A stretch of 64,000 bases of DNA. It comes from UBA6059 sp040222235 (GTDB lineage: Bacteria > Bacteroidota > Bacteroidia > Cytophagales > Cyclobacteriaceae). The translations under genes and the position numbers were made by a program. Below, piece after piece: positions 25,764 to 34,070 of this stretch (its first letter is position 1; every line of letters starts with the position of its first letter). The notes beneath the pieces are model-generated. The model had not been told where the DNA came from and searched no databases. It saw only the letters and a program-made list of their open reading frames with translations. The stretch spans positions 1 to 64,000 of the forward strand of contig JAVKDO010000012.1 in NCBI GenBank assembly GCA_040222235.1, given 5' to 3'.

Positions 25764-28715
25764 TCAATCAGGCAGTAGCTCGTAGACAATGTTGTGAATC
25801 GTGGGGCGTATATTCATCGTGTAGATGAGTCGGTTGTCCCTTGTGGGATAGACACGATTGGATAAGAAGATAAACATCAGGTTCTCCACAGGGTCGGCCC
25901 AAACCAAAGTACCAGTATATCCGCTATGTCCAAAGGTCTGTGGGCTGGCATCCTTGGCCATACTGCTGCCCAAAGCATCGTACTCCAGATCAGGCTTATC
26001 AAACCCAAGTCCCCGCTTATTTCCCTGCTCACAGTATTGACATGCGGTGAATTTCTGAATGGTCTGATAGCTCAAATACCGCTCTCCGCCATAGCTCCCA
26101 AAGTCCATATACATCTGCCACATCTTGCCTAGATCGTTGGCATTGCTAAAAAGTCCAGCATTACCTGATACCCCGCGCATCATAGCCGCCCCTTCGTCAT
26201 GCACAACCCCATGCAATTGCATATTTCGGAAATAGTCATCTTTCTCTGTTGGGATGATGTTCTCCAATTCATACTTCTCAAGTGGGTTGTAGGTGAGCGT
26301 TCCTGCACCTAGCGGATCGTAGTAAGTCTGGTCTAAGAAGTCAGCAAAGGGAACTCCCGACTGCCTGCTGATCAAGTCCGGAAACAGGTAGAAAGCCAAA
26401 CCTGAGTAGACATAGCCGCTTTTATCATTCATAGGCGCCTTTTTTATCATCTTATATATCTTATTCTGATAATCCTTATGCATGTATAGATCCGGGGACA
26501 ATTGATAAGGAAAATCCTCTGAGTAAGTCTTGGATAAGGTCTTGCGCCTGTACTTTCCATTGGTTTTGATCGTGGTAGTATGGTAGGCTATCCATGGTTT
26601 CATCTTAGCATTATGGGCAAGGATATTCCGGAAGTCAACATTCTTCTTATTTGAAAAAGACATGCTTGGAAAATAGTCTTTCATCGTCGCTTCCAGATCG
26701 AATTTGTCATGATCATGGAGTTTCATCAATCCTGCAGTAGCTCCGGTGACTTTGGTAATAGAGGCCAAGTCATAAATATCATCGATCAATACTGGCCTCT
26801 CTTGATCGTAGGTATGATAACCATAAGCTTTTTGGTAGAATACCTTCTTATCTTTTACCAGCATGACCTGTGCTCCTGGATAGGCCTTAGCTTCCAGACC
26901 AGCATATACCGCAGAGTCAACTCTACGAGTCAGCTCGTGACTATCTACACCCAACTCTTCCGGCACAGTGTACTTAAACCTAACCTCCCCATGGGTAGCC
27001 AAACCAAATCCTGATTTCCATTCGCTATTGACTGTGATGGGCAGTTGCCCTTGACTCGAAATCCCGCCAAAGATCAACTGCGCTGCATGATCCTGATACA
27101 GTTGACGGTCTTGATAAGTGGTACTGAAAGCCGCCCACTCTCCTACCGGAAATCTCGGAATCAGATACGGACTCCTGAAGCTTACGACAATGAGCTTCTT
27201 ATCCCGTCCTAAATCACCCAGCCAATCATAAACCTGATCACCGTAAGTCTCATTACTCCATGGAAACCACTGACCCTTGTGCATACCGATGATGATGAGA
27301 TTGTAGTCAGTCAAAGCTCCCCTCATATCAATCAGAGCCGAGCTGCTAGGGTCTTTGTCTAGCTGAAAGTGATCCATGGGCATGTAGTCGTCCAAGCGAT
27401 CCTGAAATACTGTTTTTTTATCTGCACTGATACTAAGAGTGGCCACCTTAAGGGTATCCAACCGCTTCAATGGGATGATATCATTCTCATTTTTCAGAGT
27501 CGTGATACTCTGCTCTATCAACTGGCGCTGAAGCCAATTGGCTTCTGGACTTGAAGACCAACTCTCGGCTGTCTGCAGCTTTGATTTTTCCGATAGGCCG
27601 AACCAGTACTTGGCTAATAGCACTTTGCGAACTTTCGCATCAAGCACCTCTTTTGAGAGTTGACCTGTGCTAACTGCCTCCTTAATGCCAAGCACCATTT
27701 CCTCGATGTTCTCTGGAAATAGGAGTACATCATTTCCCGCTAGGAGTGCCTTGACACCCATCGATCTCTGGTCATGATACTTGGTCACACCGACCATATT
27801 AAGTGCGTCAGTAAATACCAATCCATTGAAGCCTAACTCATCAACTAGTAGTTCATCGATCACCTTGCCAGAGAGTGTGGTAGGCAAGTGAGGTGTCGGA
27901 TCTAGCTGCGTCATCTCCATATGAGCGACCATCACACCACCGATACCATGATCAATCAACGTCTTAAATGGAGGAAGTTCGACATCAGTCAGTCGAGTTT
28001 TATCAAACTCCAACACAGGAAGATCTTTGTGACTATCCACATCCGTATCTCCATGTCCAGGGAAGTGTTTTGCGGTAGCGAGTACTCCTTGAGACTGCAT
28101 GCCGAGCATGAGTTGTTTTCCAAGCTCGCCAACCCGCTTTGGATCATCTCCAAACGATCGCCAGTTGATGATCGGGTTATCAGGATTGTTGTTGACATCA
28201 ACTACCGGGGCAAAGTTGATATGAACGCCAAGCGAACGTAAGTTGCGCCCCATCTCGCGTCCAAGTTTGTACAGCATTTGACTGTCTTGGATCGCACCAA
28301 GGGTCATGTTGTATGGGTAACTGACCTGCTCACTCAGCCTCATAGCGGCACCCCATTCGGCATCCATTGCCATCATCAACGGTACCTTACTAGTACTCTG
28401 ATATTCATTAGTAAGCTCGATTTGACGTTTTGGGATACCCGTCATAAAGATGACACCACCTACGTGATAGTCTTTGATCCACTCCAAGACTTGCTCTCTG
28501 TTGACATTGGTATCCGCGGTATAGGCATCCACCATGATCAGCTGCCCTATCTTCTGCTCAAGGGAAAGGTTATTCAGGATAGAGTCAGCCCAGAAGCCTC
28601 CCTGATTTAGAAAATCAGGGTTTTGCTTTGCGGGCTGGGCTTGAGCTATACCTATATGCAGTAAACTCAAGCATAGAATGGCGCATGTTGCCACGCATGT
28701 AGCGAAAAATCTCAT
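25764..28715 (-). CDS. GH3 beta-N-acetylhexosaminidase / serine beta-lactamase-fold fusion
   Basis: 983 residues. After a signal peptide (ending GIAQAQ) come a GH3 domain with the NagZ-type motif KHFPGHGDTDVDSH and the probable Asp nucleophile in VFTDALNM, and a GH3 C-terminal sandwich. From about 590 there is a class C beta-lactamase/PBP-fold domain with SITK (SxxK) and YSG in place of YxN. The family is common in Bacteroidota and is thought to act on peptidoglycan fragments in the periplasm. It overlaps the epimerase gene by 4 nt (ATGA), third in the dgcN-like/epimerase operon. Confidence 0.9.
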   Translation of the reverse strand: MRFFATCVATCAILCLSLLHIGIAQAQPAKQNPDFLNQGGFWADSILNNLSLEQKIGQLIMVDAYTADTNVNREQVLEWIKDYHVGGVIFMTGIPKRQIELTNEYQSTSKVPLMMAMDAEWGAAMRLSEQVSYPYNMTLGAIQDSQMLYKLGREMGRNLRSLGVHINFAPVVDVNNNPDNPIINWRSFGDDPKRVGELGKQLMLGMQSQGVLATAKHFPGHGDTDVDSHKDLPVLEFDKTRLTDVELPPFKTLIDHGIGGVMVAHMEMTQLDPTPHLPTTLSGKVIDELLVDELGFNGLVFTDALNMVGVTKYHDQRSMGVKALLAGNDVLLFPENIEEMVLGIKEAVSTGQLSKEVLDAKVRKVLLAKYWFGLSEKSKLQTAESWSSSPEANWLQRQLIEQSITTLKNENDIIPLKRLDTLKVATLSISADKKTVFQDRLDDYMPMDHFQLDKDPSSSALIDMRGALTDYNLIIIGMHKGQWFPWSNETYGDQVYDWLGDLGRDKKLIVVSFRSPYLIPRFPVGEWAAFSTTYQDRQLYQDHAAQLIFGGISSQGQLPITVNSEWKSGFGLATHGEVRFKYTVPEELGVDSHELTRRVDSAVYAGLEAKAYPGAQVMLVKDKKVFYQKAYGYHTYDQERPVLIDDIYDLASITKVTGATAGLMKLHDHDKFDLEATMKDYFPSMSFSNKKNVDFRNILAHNAKMKPWIAYHTTTIKTNGKYRRKTLSKTYSEDFPYQLSPDLYMHKDYQNKIYKMIKKAPMNDKSGYVYSGLAFYLFPDLISRQSGVPFADFLDQTYYDPLGAGTLTYNPLEKYELENIIPTEKDDYFRNMQLHGVVHDEGAAMMRGVSGNAGLFSNANDLGKMWQMYMDFGSYGGERYLSYQTIQKFTACQYCEQGNKRGLGFDKPDLEYDALGSSMAKDASPQTFGHSGYTGTLVWADPVENLMFIFLSNRVYPTRDNRLIYTMNIRPTIHNIVYELLPD

Positions 28716-29776
28716 TTATAGACACCAAGACCGGGCTTATCAGAGATCGAAAGGTAGCCATCCTTAAGTATAAAACCACCCTGAACGACATCTTTCGCAA
28801 GATCGAAGCTACCATCAAGGTCAAGGTATTTGGTGTTTGCGCTTGACAAGGCGGCATGTAATGCCGCCGTAATACTGATGACACTTTCATCATTACAACC
28901 CCACATCAAGCTGATTCCTGCAGATTCTGCAATAGTTGCTATTTGCTTCGCTTCGAGGATACCACCACACTTCATCAGCTTGATATTGAAGATGCCTGCG
29001 GGTATCGGAGACTGTGCCAGTGCCAATGCATCTCGTGCATCAACCAATGATTCATCCGCAGCGATGAGTTTCTTGAAAGCTTCTGGTAAGTCTCCCAACT
29101 GCTGAATCTGATCGGCCTTGTTAGGCTGCTCTACCAGCTCAATATTCAGCTCAGAAGTCGACTGAAAAAAGTCCAGCGTCTCGGACTTACTCCACCCTTG
29201 ATTAGCATCTATTCGAATCAAAGGGGTGTCTCCAAACTCTATTCTTAAAGCTCTGAGCCGCTCAATATCCTCCTGTAGTTCTTTACCCAGCTTCACTTTC
29301 AATATCTTAAAACCAGCATCCAGGTATTCTTTGGCCTCCTCGAGAGTTGCATCTATATCCATGATCCCGATGGTCACTGAAGTAGGCAATGACTGAATCT
29401 TCTGGCCGTAAAATGCAGCGATAGGGATCCCTAGCAATTGCGTGAAAGCATCGTGAATAGCCACATCCAATGCCACCTTGGCCCCTGCGTCATCAGCAAA
29501 GTCCTGATACACATGATCTAGCAGATGCGAAAATTGACGTATGTCAGCCCCTCTGAATGTGTCCAAACCATCCTCTATCAGTCGCTTGTAGGTGTCATCA
29601 ACATCTCGATCCACGACATATTTAGAAGGGTTAGCGGCTCCTCGACCAATCATCCCGTTTTCCAAGTGCAGTTCGACGATAACATTCTCTACACTATCTA
29701 CGGTCTTATAGGAAATACTGTAAGGCCTTGTCAAGGCTAAGTTTTCCTTGGTGACATTGATATCAACTATCTTCAT
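28712..29776 (-). CDS. Dipeptide epimerase (enolase superfamily), possible DgcA-like racemase
   Basis: 354 residues of the mandelate racemase/muconate-lactonizing enzyme type: catalytic lysine in KVKLGK, metal ligands in IRIDANQGW, VEQP and AADES, and GCNDESVIS near the C-terminus. Homologues epimerise L-Ala-D/L-Glu during murein peptide salvage; relatives next to DUF1611 genes act on N-acetyl-glutamate (DgcA). The coupling to DUF1611 on one side and GH3/beta-lactamase on the other, both by 4-nt overlaps, supports a wall-derived substrate. Which of the two reactions applies is unresolved. Confidence 0.88.
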   Translation of the reverse strand: MKIVDINVTKENLALTRPYSISYKTVDSVENVIVELHLENGMIGRGAANPSKYVVDRDVDDTYKRLIEDGLDTFRGADIRQFSHLLDHVYQDFADDAGAKVALDVAIHDAFTQLLGIPIAAFYGQKIQSLPTSVTIGIMDIDATLEEAKEYLDAGFKILKVKLGKELQEDIERLRALRIEFGDTPLIRIDANQGWSKSETLDFFQSTSELNIELVEQPNKADQIQQLGDLPEAFKKLIAADESLVDARDALALAQSPIPAGIFNIKLMKCGGILEAKQIATIAESAGISLMWGCNDESVISITAALHAALSSANTKYLDLDGSFDLAKDVVQGGFILKDGYLSISDKPGLGVYK

Positions 29777-30828
29777 TTCTTCATCATTTTTTGTATGACC
29801 GGCACGAGTCGCTCCACACCTTCTTCTATGGGCAATAGCACTGGTATTCCAAGGTCAGCTTCGTACTGAGCTTGGTATTTTTTCGCTTCCTCAAGTGTAA
29901 GACCTTTAGTATTCAAGGTCACAGCAATGACAGGAACACCATACATGGCAATTAGTTCTATCTCAGATCTTACTGAAGGAATCTCAATTTTCAAGTGAGG
30001 TACGCCTTCATAGTACTTTCGTGCAGGCGCATGTTGAAGGATGACGCCATCCATCTTACCAGAAATTAAGAACTCTGCTCCACATGGGCCACTAGGATTA
30101 CGAAGGGCCGCCTGCCCCTCTATGACTATCGCGTCGGGCTTTTCCTCTCTAAAGCATTTGACCATCATATGCTCCAGTTCTCCTGAGACAAAATCATTCA
30201 CGGTAGAGTCAAGGATGAAACCGTACTTCCAACCTTGCATCCATCCCGTCTGTCCAGTAAATATCATTTCTGATTTGTACCCGCTGGCACGAAGCGCATC
30301 CACTGCAAACTTCGCAGTGGTGCGCTTACCCAAACCACAATCATCCCCCATGACTACCAACTTTGGACAAGTCACCTCAAAAATATCTCCTCCCCAAAAG
30401 GCCAGGTCTTTCTTGGGCCGAGGCTTTCGGATATCATGAATGTCGGCCATATTTTCCTTAGCAACTTCTGCTAAATCCGCATCATCTGCTAAAAACTGAT
30501 GTAGTCCACTGACGAGTGATATCCCATTGCTCAACGCCTTGATGACATCTACCCGCATTGCCGCCGGCAACTGACCTCCTGCCGGAGCTATACCAATCAC
30601 AGCATAGTCTGCATTCTTACCAGAATCGAGAAACTCGCTAACATCTTTGAAGATAGGAATCTCTCTATGTTCTCCATCAAGTAGTTGACCAGCGTCTTTT
30701 CCATGAAAAACACTGTCGATCACACCCACAATTTCAAACCTCTCCGAGCCTCTGATCAAGCCATGGGTGGTTTTAGCTGATCTAGAGTCAAAAATTCCAT
30801 TTGAGAAGACAATAGCAGTTCCTTTCAT
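29773..30828 (-). CDS. DUF1611 family protein (DgcN-like D-glutamate N-acetyltransferase)
   Basis: 351 residues. An N-terminal Rossmann-like part (FSNGIFDSRSAKTTHGLIRGSERFEIVGVID) is followed by a P-loop-like VMGDDCGLGKRTTAKF and EGQAALRNPSG, both typical of DUF1611. DgcN, a member, acetylates D-glutamate with acetyl-CoA for later racemisation by DgcA. First gene of a three-gene operon, overlapping the epimerase by 4 nt. In the P-loop the usual G-T-D-C is G-D-D-C here. Family certain; the D-Glu function inferred from gene order. Confidence 0.8.
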   Translation of the reverse strand: MKGTAIVFSNGIFDSRSAKTTHGLIRGSERFEIVGVIDSVFHGKDAGQLLDGEHREIPIFKDVSEFLDSGKNADYAVIGIAPAGGQLPAAMRVDVIKALSNGISLVSGLHQFLADDADLAEVAKENMADIHDIRKPRPKKDLAFWGGDIFEVTCPKLVVMGDDCGLGKRTTAKFAVDALRASGYKSEMIFTGQTGWMQGWKYGFILDSTVNDFVSGELEHMMVKCFREEKPDAIVIEGQAALRNPSGPCGAEFLISGKMDGVILQHAPARKYYEGVPHLKIEIPSVRSEIELIAMYGVPVIAVTLNTKGLTLEEAKKYQAQYEADLGIPVLLPIEEGVERLVPVIQKMMKK

Positions 30829-30853
30829 TTATCTTAGGTCGGTTTTATGAAGA

Positions 30854-30866
30854 CACCAATTTGGTG
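30854..30866. promoter_or_regulatory. Hyphenated palindrome in the dgcN-like/dacB divergent region
   Basis: CACCAA-T-TTGGTG lies 26 bp upstream of the DUF1611 gene and 45 bp upstream of dacB, where one regulator could act on both. Confidence 0.35.
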
Positions 30867-30870
30867 AATT

Positions 30871-30900
30871 TTTGGTTATACTTCTCTTCAAAATAGGTTG
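30871..30900 (+). promoter_or_regulatory. Possible dacB promoter
   Basis: TTTG, 19 nt, then TAGGTTG, a partial match to TAnnTTTG. It would place transcription within a few bases of the TTG start, giving a very short leader. Confidence 0.35.
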
Positions 30901-30910
30901 AAAATAAGCA

Positions 30911-32227
30911 TTGGAATATAAGCGGTATCCTATCGGAAAATTGGGGCTCCTTATTGGTCTCGTATTGGTGCTACTATCATCATGCGCCACCTTCAAGTCA
31001 AAGCAACTCAATAGTCAACTCAACAAGGCTGATAAGCTTAGTGACCATTTTGTTGGACTTGTAATATACGATCCGTTTAACAATGAATATCTATTTGAGA
31101 AAGAGGCGGATAAATACTTCACACCGGCCTCCAACACAAAACTCTTTACATTTTTCGCTGGTCTCAAGCTGCTAGGAGATTCATTGGATGGACTCAGGTA
31201 TACAATTCAGGGAGACTCTTTGATTTTTGCAGGTATGGGAGATCCTACCTTGCTCAACCCCAAGTTTCCAGATCAGCCCATCTATGACTTCCTCGCGTCT
31301 ACCGACAAACAGCTCTATTGGGCGGCCGGGTATTATGATGAGTCCTATTTCGGACCTGGGTGGTCATGGGATGATTATGCCTATGGCTTCCAGCCAGAGC
31401 GTAGCGAATTACCTATTTATGGTAATATGGTCAGAATATTTAAGCCAATAGGAAGCGATAGTCTAAGGACGATACCTGAGCGATTCAGTGGATTAGTGGA
31501 CTTGGACAATGGCCATCGAAGTAAGATTCAGCGTGATCTTCATTACAACTACTTCACGGCTAATCCAGCAATGTGGATCGATGAAGAGGATACGCTCAAT
31601 CGACCGTTTCAATACACTCCTGAGCTTGTTGCACAGTTGCTCTCCGATACCTTAAAAAAGAAAGTCTCAATCATCGAAAACTTCGAATCAAAGTTTGATC
31701 AAACATTAAGTAGTCTACCTACTTCGTGGGTTTATGAAATAATGCTGAAGTCAAGTGACAATTTTCTCGCTGAGCAGCTACTGCTCAATAGTAGTGCAAA
31801 ATTGAGCGATCGACTTAATTCGGCCAATACTATGGTCTTTATGGAGCGGTTACACTTCAAGCATATGGAGCAAAAGCCTATTTGGCGTGATGGATCAGGC
31901 TTAACTCGGTACAATCTAATGACCCCAAGAAGCATGGTGCAGCTCCTCGAAATGATTTATGACCACCTGCCAAAGGATGACCTCTATACACTCCTACCGG
32001 AAGGTGGTGTTTCTGGCACCATCAAAGACTGGTACGGTGGCAATCCACCTTATGTCTATGCGAAAACTGGAACGCTGAGCAATAACCATTGTCTATCTGG
32101 CTACATCGAGACCACAAGCGGTCGTACGCTCATTTTCAGTTTTATGCATAACAATTTTCCCGGCCCCTCGGCTTCTATCAAGCCACAGATGCAACAGATC
32201 CTTGAATGGATAAAAGATAACTACTAG
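30911..32227 (+). CDS. dacB: D-alanyl-D-alanine carboxypeptidase/endopeptidase (PBP4 family)
   Basis: 438 residues with a lipoprotein signal (LVLVLLSSC). Catalytic motifs of S13 peptidases: SNTK (SxxK) in TPASNTKLFTFF, SDN in KSSDNFLAEQ, and KTG in YAKTGTLSN. It trims D-Ala-D-Ala ends and cleaves cross-links in periplasmic peptidoglycan. The start is a TTG; no ATG precedes the signal sequence. Divergent from the wall-salvage operon. Confidence 0.92.
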   Translation: MEYKRYPIGKLGLLIGLVLVLLSSCATFKSKQLNSQLNKADKLSDHFVGLVIYDPFNNEYLFEKEADKYFTPASNTKLFTFFAGLKLLGDSLDGLRYTIQGDSLIFAGMGDPTLLNPKFPDQPIYDFLASTDKQLYWAAGYYDESYFGPGWSWDDYAYGFQPERSELPIYGNMVRIFKPIGSDSLRTIPERFSGLVDLDNGHRSKIQRDLHYNYFTANPAMWIDEEDTLNRPFQYTPELVAQLLSDTLKKKVSIIENFESKFDQTLSSLPTSWVYEIMLKSSDNFLAEQLLLNSSAKLSDRLNSANTMVFMERLHFKHMEQKPIWRDGSGLTRYNLMTPRSMVQLLEMIYDHLPKDDLYTLLPEGGVSGTIKDWYGGNPPYVYAKTGTLSNNHCLSGYIETTSGRTLIFSFMHNNFPGPSASIKPQMQQILEWIKDNY

Positions 32228-32249
32228 AAAGCTCCATTTTACGTTCTGT

Positions 32250-32281
32250 ATTACATCCTTTCACTATTACATCCTTTCACT
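32250..32281. repeat. Tandem 16-bp duplication
   Basis: ATTACATCCTTTCACT occurs twice in direct succession (32250-32265, 32266-32281) between dacB and the VOC gene. Confidence 0.7.
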
Positions 32282-32342
32282 GCATTGAATTGATCGGGAC
32301 ACTTGAAATTCCTATTATTGATCTCTATCAAATGAGGAAAAG

Positions 32343-32714
32343 ATGAAAAACCCGATCAATTGGTTTGAACTCCCTGTCAATGACATGGATCGAGCAAAGC
32401 TGTTCTATGAGACCATTCTGGATATAGAAATCACTATCCAGCATATGGGTACAGCATTAATGGGCTGGTTTCCATTCGAACCAAATGGTGCAGGTGCGAC
32501 GGGCACTTTGATGAAGGGTGATACTTATGTGCCCTCACATCATGGTACTATGGTCTACTTCTCCGTACCCGAAATCGATGATGTAATTTCTAAAATAGAA
32601 ACCGCTGGTGGTAAAATTATCAACGGCAAGTTCAGCCTTGGCGAACACGGATTCGCAGGTCACTTCGAGGACTCAGAAGGTAATCGCGTTGCTCTTCACC
32701 AAGCCGCAGGATAG
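32343..32714 (+). CDS. VOC family protein (glyoxalase/bleomycin-resistance fold)
   Basis: 123 residues in a single VOC domain: NWFELPVNDMDRAKLFYETIL at the N-terminus, GTMVYFSVPEIDDVISKIETAGGKI, and HFEDSEGNRVALHQ at the end, giving His/Glu metal-site candidates. The substrate is not predictable. It ends 3 bp from the convergent TolC-family gene. Confidence 0.88.
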   Translation: MKNPINWFELPVNDMDRAKLFYETILDIEITIQHMGTALMGWFPFEPNGAGATGTLMKGDTYVPSHHGTMVYFSVPEIDDVISKIETAGGKIINGKFSLGEHGFAGHFEDSEGNRVALHQAAG

Positions 32715-32717
32715 TCC

Positions 32718-34070
32718 CTATTCGTCGTATTTTTCAGTGATTCCTCCTGTCAATCTCATCAACTCAGTCTCTGACTCGATGAGGTTGTAGATCGCTTGTA
32801 GATACTGCAGCGAGGTGGTCAGAAAGGTTATCTGGATATCTCTGAAATCAAAGGAGCTAATCGTACCATTGCGATAGCGGTCAGTGGCTAGCTGAAGGTT
32901 AAGCTCTGAGGTCTCCACATTCTCACGAGATATCTCTAGAAGATTGTTGCGCAGGTTGTATTGATCATAGGTGCTTATGAGGTTGTTTTTGAGACTCTGC
33001 TTTAGCTCTGCAATCTGTAGTTGTCCGATTTGCTCGTTGATCCTGGAGTTCTCGAGCTGTCTTCTGATCCGTCCACCATTGAAAAGCGTATAGCTCAGCG
33101 TGAGGCCAGCCGTGTAGTTAAGCGTTGAAGACTTAATTCCTGATTCACCATTAGTGCCATTGGCAAACTCTGCTCCACTCAAATCCTGCACCTGACCGTT
33201 ACGAGAGCCGTTTAAGTTCAGGTTAATGCTCGGATAAAGACCGGACTTTGCAACTTGTACATCCTTTCGGAGTATTTCTTGGGTGATAAACTGATTCTTC
33301 AAGTTGCTGTTCGTAGAAGTCATTTGACCATACAACTCATCAAGAACGAAGCTCTTGGCCTCAACTTCCAGAGAGTCTGATAGATCATAATACTCGTCTA
33401 CATCGATCCCCATCAAGAGGTTGAGGTTTCTCAGAGAATTGCGGTAGTTGAGCACCTGAGAGATGTAGTTGGAAGAATCCGTTAAGTAAGCGTTCTTATC
33501 CTGAAGAATATCAAAAGTCACGGCAGTACCCAACTCACCCCGCATACGTCCATAATCATACCTGTCTCGAGAAAGACCGAGCGTCCTTTGAAATACGTCC
33601 AATCTTTGCTCTTCCAGTAAGGCTGTATAATAGGCAAGAATGATAGCCTGAATCGAGTTTTCGACAACTACCTGAGCGTTACCCATGCTCTGTTGCTCCA
33701 GATATTCCAAACGATCCTTAGTAATACGGACATTGAAACCGTTGAACACTGTCCAACTTACCGCCGCTGTTGGGTTAAATGCACGACCCTTTATATTTCC
33801 TGAGCGCAGGAAGCCAGCAGGATTGTCAAGTTCAGTAAGACTCAGTGTTTCAGACATACCAAGGGTAATAGAAGGAAACATACCTGCTTCACCCGCATTG
33901 TTATTGTTTCGGGCAATATCTACGCGCTGCTCCTCGATCTGAATGGAAAAATTATTTTCCAGCCCCTGAAGCACTGCATCTGAAAGTGTCAGACCTTGAC
34001 CTGTAACCGTGAACGCACCTAGCTGAAGCGCCGAAATCAGCGCTATAAAAAATCGTTTAGCCATCTTCAT
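32718..34070 (-). CDS. TolC family outer-membrane efflux protein
   Basis: 450 residues: signal peptide (ending TVTGQ), then two repeated helical/beta modules with the family's NYRNSLRNLNLLMG and ATDRYRNGTISSFDFRDIQITFL motifs. It forms the outer-membrane channel of the efflux pump encoded by this operon. Start overlaps the RND gene stop by one base. Third gene of adaptor-RND-TolC. Confidence 0.93.
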   Translation of the reverse strand: MKMAKRFFIALISALQLGAFTVTGQGLTLSDAVLQGLENNFSIQIEEQRVDIARNNNNAGEAGMFPSITLGMSETLSLTELDNPAGFLRSGNIKGRAFNPTAAVSWTVFNGFNVRITKDRLEYLEQQSMGNAQVVVENSIQAIILAYYTALLEEQRLDVFQRTLGLSRDRYDYGRMRGELGTAVTFDILQDKNAYLTDSSNYISQVLNYRNSLRNLNLLMGIDVDEYYDLSDSLEVEAKSFVLDELYGQMTSTNSNLKNQFITQEILRKDVQVAKSGLYPSINLNLNGSRNGQVQDLSGAEFANGTNGESGIKSSTLNYTAGLTLSYTLFNGGRIRRQLENSRINEQIGQLQIAELKQSLKNNLISTYDQYNLRNNLLEISRENVETSELNLQLATDRYRNGTISSFDFRDIQITFLTTSLQYLQAIYNLIESETELMRLTGGITEKYDE

